DNA from: Rhabditoides inermis
Taxonomy: Eukaryota > Nematoda > Chromadorea > Rhabditida > Rhabditidae
Assembly: GCA_963966185.1 (NCBI GenBank)
Contig: CAWZYM010000293.1
Span: forward strand, 886,001-950,000
Direction: 5' to 3'
DNA length: 64,000 nt
Shown: piece after piece, positions 56,275-64,000 of the stretch
Position numbering within the stretch: position 1 is the first letter of the stretch
Layout of the letters: each line of letters begins with the position of its first letter
Notes under the pieces: model-generated
What the model was told of the DNA's origin: nothing
Seen by the model: the letters and a program-made list of their open reading frames with translations, nothing else
The model's database searches: none
Translations under genes and position numbers: made by a program

Positions 56275-59200
56275 TCACTGCGGTGAGAACTTGTGTATGT
56301 AGTACGTGCCCTGTTGGGGCTGAAAGTTGGTGGGATCGATCTGGACAACCGGGGTGCCCTGGTGCAGGTTCGAAGGGTTCGACACTGAAAGGATAGACAT
56401 ACTGTGGTCAACGATCCGTCAACGTGCTCATTTGCGTGGCAGTCTTGTACATTCGCTTCCTCCTCATTTTCTTAGTATCGTTGGCTACGGTGCCTCCATT
56501 GACCAAACCAAACTAAACATCAAAGCACAACGTGCGTGCCGTTTGTGAGCTCGTACTATTTTTCTCCGTATTTAGTAGCCTACCCTCTATATTTCTTCCT
56601 CCTTTTCCTCTCTTCCTTTCCCCCCCTCTCTCTCTCTCTCTCTCTCTTCCACTCACCCTCCGGCCTCTCTGCCTGTCTTCCAGCCACTCTATAAGAAACG
56701 ACGCACCCGAGAATCGCGAGTTGTACGAGGGACAGAATCGAGGATCCCAGGAACAGAGAGAGCTGGAAAAGAAATACAATACTACGCAGTTTTCTGATGA
56801 CGAATAATGCAGTAACTGTCATAAGTACCCAGAAAGATCTTTGATTTGAACTGACAGTAACTCAAAGGGAAGTGAATTGGATCTGCAAGCAACGCTACCA
56901 AAAAGTGACCGAACACAAGTGGTGTTCTATGCGGAAGTATTTGAGTGAGCAGATTCTGACGGCTAGCGGTTTTCTTCGCTCTTTTTATTCCATAAGTCTT
57001 CTTTTCTTTCTCCCTTCCATTATGTTTCCAGGGGGATTGCTCACGAGTTTTTATTGTGCACGCGTGCTTGTGAATTAGAGTATGCAGTATGCAAAGGAAT
57101 GAATAGAGACGACGCGGGAACGAATAAAACGCATGACTCGCTGTTCTATGGTTGTATGTACCTAGAAGCATTTTGAAAAGTACGTGAACATTTTCAACTT
57201 CCTTGTTGTAAGAGAGAGAATAGTTTCGCGTCCGCTTCTCAGAAAGCAAATCGTTCAAGTGTACTGCTTGCAGTTATAGAGATGAATTTCAACAAATTAG
57301 TTATAAATTTTCACTTTTCAATTCGATCAGCTGTAAAACAAAAAAAGACAAGAGGGCAAAAGATCTCACAACAAAATAGGCAGACTTTCAGGTTCATTTA
57401 GGTTTACGTTTAGGTTTAGGTTTTTCATTTAGGTTCAGGTGCAACGGAAGTAAATCGAATAACTGTCACTGTCACTCTGCTACAGAGTATACTGTTTTCA
57501 GAGGGATAGTTTTGCGGAATACTGTAGATGTAGAAAAGAAAAACAAACTGAACATCCTCAACCCTCTGTTATTACTTCATATTTCAGATCGTCATTCTCA
57601 TTAGTATAACTATTCACCAGGCGGCGCCTATACAGTGTTACTCATAGTGCAGTATTCATACTAGACAACAACAACATTTTAATTATGCGGAAGTATGTAG
57701 TTTACGTGGTTTCAGACGGCTAATTGTTACATTTTTCTATGTGTCTCTCCAATTATGTGTCTCTTTTTTATGTGTCTCTCCCGAATTTTATTGAGTGAGT
57801 GTGCTTGTGAGTTGGTGTATACAAAGGAATGTAAGACGTGGGAACAAATAAAAAATTCTTGATTGCCGGTTCTATGGTTGCACCTCTAAGATTCGAATAA
57901 TTAGATACGCGAAAATAACCAAGTTCCCTAATGCTAGGGAAAATTTGAAACATAATCAATACCACGATGGGAATTTAATTTTATTATGATTTTTGATAAC
58001 CACAATTGAAAGATTCTTTAATTAAAATAAACATGCAAAACAAAGTAAGCGACAAACATTATCATTACCTGTCCTCCCACTTGCGAAATGAGGCCGAACA
58101 CGGAAATCGTCCGTTTCTCAATGTACTGCGTGAATTGTAGGTCGTTGTAGGACACGTCAACTCTGAAAAAAACGGTGTTATTTTGATTAGGTTTTTTTCA
58201 CGTGACGAACATGGTTGATGTCAGGGGTCAGCAAATCAATTAGCGCGCGAGCGGAGCGGATGGCTATTTGTAGACAACTTTAAAAAATGTTAATAAACCT
58301 AAGGGACTGAAGGACGGAGTCAACAAGCAAATTTCTAGAAACCTCCAAAACAATAATACATCCCCACCTGAATGGTTGTCTGACAGCGCCTTCTATCAGT
58401 CCACTCGACACTCTCTCCAGAGAAGTCGTGTACTCCCAGCGATCACATGACAGGAGACACTGCAACAATGCTGGATGTTTAGTTGAGGTCTGCACTCTTG
58501 CCCTATGGTGTACACAGCAATGTTTTCTTTTTTAACATGATTATTCTGATATGACAAGATGCAATACTCAATTTCAGTATTGTGCGATAAAGCAATAATT
58601 CTATTCGTTTTGGATTTTTTCGTCTATGGCATTTCACACTCATTATCCTAAAAATGAGGATTTCGAATATAGCATGGTCATGAAACCTATGTCTCAAACT
58701 TTTTGTCAATTATTATGTTTCGACTTATAATCATTATCTTGACCATGACGATGCCACCAAATCGATGACTCGAGAACAAATCATAAACTTACCGTAGTCG
58801 TCCGAAATACAGTACCTATTTTCTCACCTGATGGTCCTGGTACTGTGGGTTGAGAACGGTCTGGAAGTAGTTGTCGACGATGAGAGAAGGCGGACAGGAG
58901 GGAAGGCGGACGGGTCGGATCTGCGAGACCATTGCTAGTTAATGATTTTTTTTATGTTTCGACTACATATTGTAGTCATAGCATTCGCGCCTTTCTATTC
59001 GGCGAAAGAACAGCAGGCAGTGGTAGAAAAATGAAAACTCGTATAGTGGGCCCCCCGTTTTCGCGGTCCGCTAATTACGAGAAATGACGCAGACACAAAC
59101 CAGACAATCGGTCGATTATAGTAATGATCTCTATTCCAAGGGGCGATTGCCAGTTTTGTCGAATATCCCCCATTGAGACTAATATTTACTATGGTGTGTG

Positions 59201-62089
59201 TCTGTCTGTCATTCTTTCCGGAGAGATATCTCTTTTCAAAGTCTACTGTAACTACTCATTTTTTCTAGAAAGTTTCTTTGATACCTGAGAACGCAAAATT
59301 TCAAATATCTCGTCAATAGCGATCTTCTGATCATAGTTATCACCTAATCTCTTAACTATGGAGCAAATTTTCAAAATGATTCAAATCGAACGAAACGTGG
59401 AGGGTAGGTGAATCGACCTAGAAAAAATCGATAGCCGCGATACTAGCTGACTGTGACCTCATCTTCATGCCCAAATAGGTGAATGTACCCAAAATGCACC
59501 CAAAATTCATGATCTTCGATTTTTATAAAAATTGAATAGATGATAGATTACGTGAGATAGAGTATAGAAAGATGTTTCATTTTTCGAAAAGTCGCGAAAT
59601 AAAGCAAATATTATCGACTTTTCGTACAGGCAATATAGAGTGTCCAATTTGTAAACTTAAGCTTTTATGGGCATATAAGCCCTACTGTCAAAATTTCAGA
59701 ACGATCGGACTTTGTCTTCATATGATATTAGATTATTTGTGAGCGCGCGTTACTTGCTGGGGTACTTGCTGGGGCCCTCCGGGTTGCTCGCTACCAGCCG
59801 CGAGGTCAACAGATCAATACCAATTAGTTGGCATTCGAAATTACTGACCCACATCCACATAGTGGTGTGTTTGTTCAATAGAAACACGTTTACATAATAT
59901 CAATATTAGATGGTTTCGGTTGAAAAAGACAAAATTTCTAGCTTCAACGCATTACTTCAACGAAACGAAGAGTTGAAGATTGGAAAAGACAAGGAAAGTT
60001 TGGCAAGACGAGTTCAGTCGTTATATAATGGTTTGTAAAGATCAAACTAACTTCAAACTTTATCAAACTACTTCAAACATGCGCACAACACTTAGGGCGC
60101 GCCCACCGGCGTATTTTCTCTTAGCCGTGGCAACGAGGTCATTGTATGTGTATTATAGAAATATGGATTGAAAACAGAGACTGATCGGGTACATAGTGTT
60201 GTAGCAAAAACTTTCATTGTCATACTCTTTCATACTACTTCTACAGCAAGCGTAGATTATGTGAGGCGCGTGCCAGCCGGCGTGCTTTCTGTCAGCCGTC
60301 GCATGAAAATGTCACTACATTGTAGACATATATTTCTTCTTTCGTTTTTTTGTAAATAGAACATTGTTTTATCGAGACTGTTATGCTCTCATTATTACTG
60401 AAAAACGCGTTGTCTTTTGAGCAGTTCAGTAAAGAATGAAAGTGAGGTGAGGTGATCATTTTCGAGTATCAATAGAATACTCAAAAAAGAATCAAGTGCA
60501 AGACTCATTCCATATTGCAAAGACTGTGCTTAAAGAAAGAATGATTTTTGTAATTGTTGTTAAGTCATAGAAAATAAGTAAAAATACAATGCTACCCCGT
60601 TTCGTTCTCGAACGCGAATAATATTTGATGTAATTCTTGCTCACTCTAGCGACAAGAATTTTGAATGTGAGAACATTGTAAAATTTGAGAGTGAAAGTGG
60701 ACAGAAAAAACATAGAACGTCTCTAGAAAAGTGTTGTGCCCGATGCGGAGACGTGAGAGTAGAGAGAAGAGATCATAGAACTGCTTCTAGAAAAGTGTTG
60801 GGATCGATGCGGAGACGTGAGAAGAGAGCATAGAACTGTTTCTAGAAAAGTGTTGGGATCGATGTGGAGACGTGAGAGTAGAGAGAAGAGAGCATAGAAC
60901 TGATTCTAGAAAAGTGTTGGGATCGATGCGGAGACGTGAGAGTAGAGAGAAGAGGCATAGAACTGTTTCTAGAAAAAAGATGTGATCGATGCGGAGACGT
61001 GAGAGTAGAGAGAAGAGAGCATAGAACTGCTTCTAGAAAAGTGTTGGGATCGATGCGGAGACGTGAGAGTAGAGAGAAGAGAGCATAGAACTGTTTCTAG
61101 AAAAATGATGTGATCGATGCGGAGACGTGAGAGTAGAGAGAATAGAGCATATAACTGTTTCTAGACAAAATGATGTGATCGATGCGGAGACGTGAGAGTA
61201 GAGATAAGAGAGCATAGAACTGCTTCTAGAAAAGTGTTGGGATCGACGCGGAGACGTGAGAGTAGAGAGAAGAGATCATAGAACTGCTTCTAGAAAAGTG
61301 TTGGGATCGATGCGGAGACGTGAGAAGAGAGCATAGAACTGTTTCTAGAAAAGTGTTGGGATCGATGTGGAGACGTGAGAGTAGAGAGAAGAGAGCATAG
61401 AACTGATTCTAGAAAAGTGTTGGGATCGATGCGGAGACGTGAGAGTAGAGAGAAGAGAGCATAGAACTGTTTCTAGAAAAAAGATGTGATCGATGCGGAG
61501 ACGTGAGAGTAGAGAGAAGAGAGCATAGAACTGCTTCTAGAAAAGTGTTGGGATCGATGCGGAGACGTGAGAGTAGAGAGAAGAGAGCATAGAACTGTTT
61601 CTAGAAAAATGATGTGATCGATGCGGAGACGTGAGAGTAGAGAGAATAGAGCATAGAACTGTTTCTAGACAAAATAATGTGATCGATGCGGAGACGTGAG
61701 AGTAGAGAGAAGAGAGCATAGAACTGCTTCTAGAAAAGTGTCGGGATCGATGCGGAGACGTGAGAGTAGAGAGACTAGGGCATAGAACTGTTTCTGAAAA
61801 TAATGATGTGATCGATGCGGAGACGTGAGAGTAGAGAGAATAGAGCATAGAACTGTTTCTAGAAAAATGATGTGATCGATGCGGAGACGTGAGAGTAGAC
61901 AGAAGAGACGTTCGAACTGTTTCTAGAAAATTGTCGTGACAGCAGCGAAGACGTGAAATTAGACAGAAGAGACCACGGAACTGTCTCTAGAAAGTTGTTG
62001 TCACCGCAGCGAAGACGTGAAAGTAGACAGAAGAGACCATATTACTGTCTCTAGAAAAATTCTGTGACCGCAGAGATGTGAGAGTAGAC

Positions 62090-62134
<45 letters not shown>

Positions 62135-63416
62135 GAGGCGAGAGGGAGAAGGGAGGCGAGAAAGAGAAAGGGGGAGAGAGAAAAGAAAGAGAGAACGAGA
62201 GAGGGAAAGAGAGAGTATATAGGTAAAAAAATAATGAAAGTGAGAAATAAGAAAGATGGAGACAGAAGAAAGTAGGAGACAGACAGTTAGAAAGACAGAA
62301 AGTGAAAGAGATACATAGACCTTTCGCATGGATGTCTCTCCGTAAGAATCAATAGAGAGCAATCAGCAAGATGAACTATATTTTATTTTCTATTCTTGGA
62401 TACCTAGTGCGAAGGCGCGCGGCAGCGCGCCGGAGCGCTAGTCTTGACCATGAATGAAAAATCTTCAAATTTTGCTACGTAGGTTTGTTTGTATGACTAT
62501 CAAGTATGCACTCAAAAAATTTTGTGCAATTTTATTCAATACGAATTATTTCCAAATTTGTGTACAAAATGGGGGATAACTGCGAGTTGGTAGCTCAACT
62601 TTGATACAGAATCAGAGTACTCTAATGGGAGGAAGAATCCATGATTATACATGTTGAGTTTTTTCACTAGAAAACGGTTTAATATGGATTTTAAATTTAC
62701 CCAATTTCATATTTTGCTAATTATTATGAATACCAGACTAATTTTTCCAAATTTTCGTATGTAGAGGTCCAGTAAACGGGTTCAAGAAGCTACCATCCAA
62801 AAATTGTAGAAAAATATTCATCTGCTGAGGAGTTATTTCCGTTTATCGATCAGATATCGATCACGACTTCAATGCGAACAAAATTTAAACTACGAAGACG
62901 TAACGTACTCGTTTTTGCCTGAGGCTATTGGTACTCAAATTGGGAACAATCTATCGCAATTCAATCACATTTAGATCACTTTTCAAAATATGACGTAGTT
63001 ACGGTATTTGCTGCGCTGGTGGCACAGTTCATTTCCCTACATTACGTATGCAATTTCATCTCGTTCACACCGCTAACCGGTCTAGAAAGTGAAAAATGAA
63101 CTAGCGAAACGCGTCTGGTATCTCAATTTATCAGTCGGGACTGTCACATCTCGTATTCCATTTTTCGTTTCGGCGGACCGCGAAAACGGGGGACCCACTA
63201 TATGTCACATACGTTTCACAACGCCTTTATCACAAAACAAAAATGTAAACTATAATTAGTGATGCAAACATGAACATATGAAAAAGTATAGAAAAGTTCC
63301 CACCTTATACATGTACGGGTAGGTGCAGTTGAAGCGGTCCTCGAGGGCTCTCTTGAACCAGGCATCCAGGTAGCAAGTGGACTTGCCCAGATTGCGAGAC
63401 GAGTCCGAGCAGACCT

Positions 63417-63456
<40 letters not shown>

Positions 63457-64000
63457 AGAGAGAGGGGGAGAGCTTACTTCCGGCGCTTCTAGCAGCTCCA
63501 GCCTCGTCGCAGCCACGCGCATTTTGTTTGTCTGCCCGTTGTACACGTAATATCTAGTTTACATATTATCGAATAAAATAATACGATTACAAATGTCTAC
63601 CTCGGAAACGGCGCGATCTCGGGTCGATGATCGCCGAGAAACGTGATCACTTCCTGAAATCATCCATCTTTCTTCAGATCTTTTCGAAAACGCTAACATG
63701 ATCGTACAGAACAAATCGTAGCAACTTGAAACTCTCAAAGATCAAAGTGAGATAACGTGGCTTTACAGTGACCGCACCGTCTGCGTGTTGTACGCCTTCC
63801 CCTCGAGGGTCGTCGGAGGCGCATCGATCAGCACCGTCAGCTTGCCCATCTCGTCGAAAGACGTCTGGTTCAACTGCGAACGGATACTCATTGACAATTC
63901 TCACCACTCTATTTCTCTCAGTGTAAGCACGCAAGGTTTCCGAGTTCGGACATGATGTAGCAAGTATATGAGTTTTTATAGTCGAATCGCTCTTTCAGTG
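56275..64000 (-). CDS. DEG/ENaC-family sodium channel subunit (C-terminal part)
   Basis: Minus-strand exons: 63905-about 63990 (low confidence), 63778-63873, 63601-63653, 63478-63553, 63304-63414, 58828-58920, 58368-58459, 58069-58162, 56657-56762 and 56275-56384. From 63873 down they sum to 831 bases in one frame. The extracellular domain shows the cysteine-rich degenerin pattern: CSDSSRNLGKSTCYLDAW, FNCTYPYMYK, LPSCPPSL and CLLSCDRWEY. FGLISQVGGQLSLFLGSSIL leads into the second membrane helix (FLGSSILSLVQLAILGCVV), where G-S-S matches the G-x-S selectivity filter. These channels are trimeric, amiloride-type sodium channels that act in touch, acid or peptide sensing. The short tail ends YYIHKFSPQ. 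The N terminus with the first helix lies beyond the window. Intron 58921-63303 carries a large TIR element. Confidence 0.85.
60707..62070 (+). repeat. 64-base satellite array with 503-base higher-order unit
   Basis: About 21 tandem units of roughly 64 bases. Each has CATAGAACTG, TTCTAGAAAA, GATCGATGCGGAGACGTGAG and AGTAGAGAGAAGAG segments. A variant set starting GATCATAGAACTGCTTC recurs at 60771 and 61274, exactly 503 bases apart, with the same shortened unit following, so a block of about eight units was itself duplicated. Units after about 61900 diverge (GCAGCGAAGACGTGA). Confidence 0.88.
62093..62216 (+). repeat. (GA)n microsatellite
   Basis: GA-rich tract directly after the satellite array and inside the TIR element. 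Confidence 0.85.
63418..63474 (+). repeat. (GA)n microsatellite filling an intron
   Basis: The 63-base intron 63415-63477 of the DEG/ENaC gene is almost entirely GA (CT on the sense strand), running into the CTTCAG acceptor on the minus strand. Confidence 0.9.

Larger units (their letters stand above)
59044..63200. mobile_element. 4.2-kb TIR element carrying a satellite array
   Basis: About 29-base terminal inverted repeats beginning TAGTGGGYCCCCCGTTTTCG (left 59044, right complement ending 63200), flanked by TA on both sides (59042-59043, 63201-63202). A TA target fits Tc1/mariner/pogo-type insertion. No transposase ORF is present. The interior holds diverged repeats near 60060-60340, a satellite array (60707-62070), a GA tract (62093-62216) and a GC-rich hairpin (GGCGCGCGGCAGCGCGCC near 62415). 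The whole element lies in one intron of the DEG/ENaC gene. Confidence 0.8.

Noticed and set aside
59712..60359. Several 60-codon frames inside the large TIR element as transposase remnants
   Set aside because: No DDE/D or DNA-binding motif seen; they coincide with diverged internal repeats.

Overview
The window is nuclear DNA of a nematode. Two genes belong to families that are nematode-specific or strongly expanded there: an SRH-type chemoreceptor and an acyltransferase-3/SGNH protein. A DMSR-type peptide receptor, many short GT-AG introns and AATAAA signals 70-80 bases past most stop codons agree with this. Dense (CT)n/(GA)n microsatellites, many small inverted-repeat elements and introns sprinkled with TGAAACGTA point to a rhabditid or diplogastrid-like worm, but I cannot name the species. 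Gene models were built by hand from splice sites. The sum of exon lengths is a multiple of three for MEGF, DMSR, SRH, the ARD-like gene and the 209-aa gene, and the DEG/ENaC segment also stays in frame.

Layout. 1-2.56 kb: dispersed repeats. 2.63-4.1 kb (-): SGNH hydrolase domain of an acyltransferase-3 family protein, lacking most of its membrane domain. 4.48-5.82 kb (-): unrecognised 209-aa membrane-anchored protein. 6.2-8.55 kb (-): alpha carbonic anhydrase with an in-frame TGA and a reading-frame break, with a hAT-like MITE in one intron. 9.35-10.04 kb: a TTAA-flanked element and a tRNA-derived SINE. 10.6-11.55 kb (-): inverted duplicate of exons of the large EGF gene. 12.0-13.44 kb (-): SRH chemoreceptor. 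15.93-36.19 kb (+): a 52-exon, 1772-aa secreted MEGF6-like protein (EMI, calcium-binding EGF repeats, laminin-type EGF array) whose introns hold several transposon-like elements. 36.5-36.85 kb (-): poorly resolved small gene. 38.5-40.6 kb (+): acireductone dioxygenase homologue that has lost its metal ligands. 42.7-43.6 kb: a long (CTTCTC)n array. 45.1-46.0 kb: third copy of a hairpin-ended repeat. 48.0-54.6 kb (+): DMSR-like neuropeptide GPCR. 56.3-64.0 kb (-): DEG/ENaC channel, 5' end outside the window, with a 4.2-kb TIR element carrying a satellite array in one intron.

The genes do not form one pathway. They are a typical mixed neighbourhood: extracellular matrix, chemosensory and peptide receptors, an ion channel and metabolic enzymes. 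The most unusual content is the layered mobile-element landscape (TTAA-flanked MITEs with tRNA-like cores, nested hAT-like elements, a satellite-bearing TIR element), the intronic TGAAACGTA motif, and two enzyme genes whose catalytic integrity looks lost (ARD-like) or broken (carbonic anhydrase).
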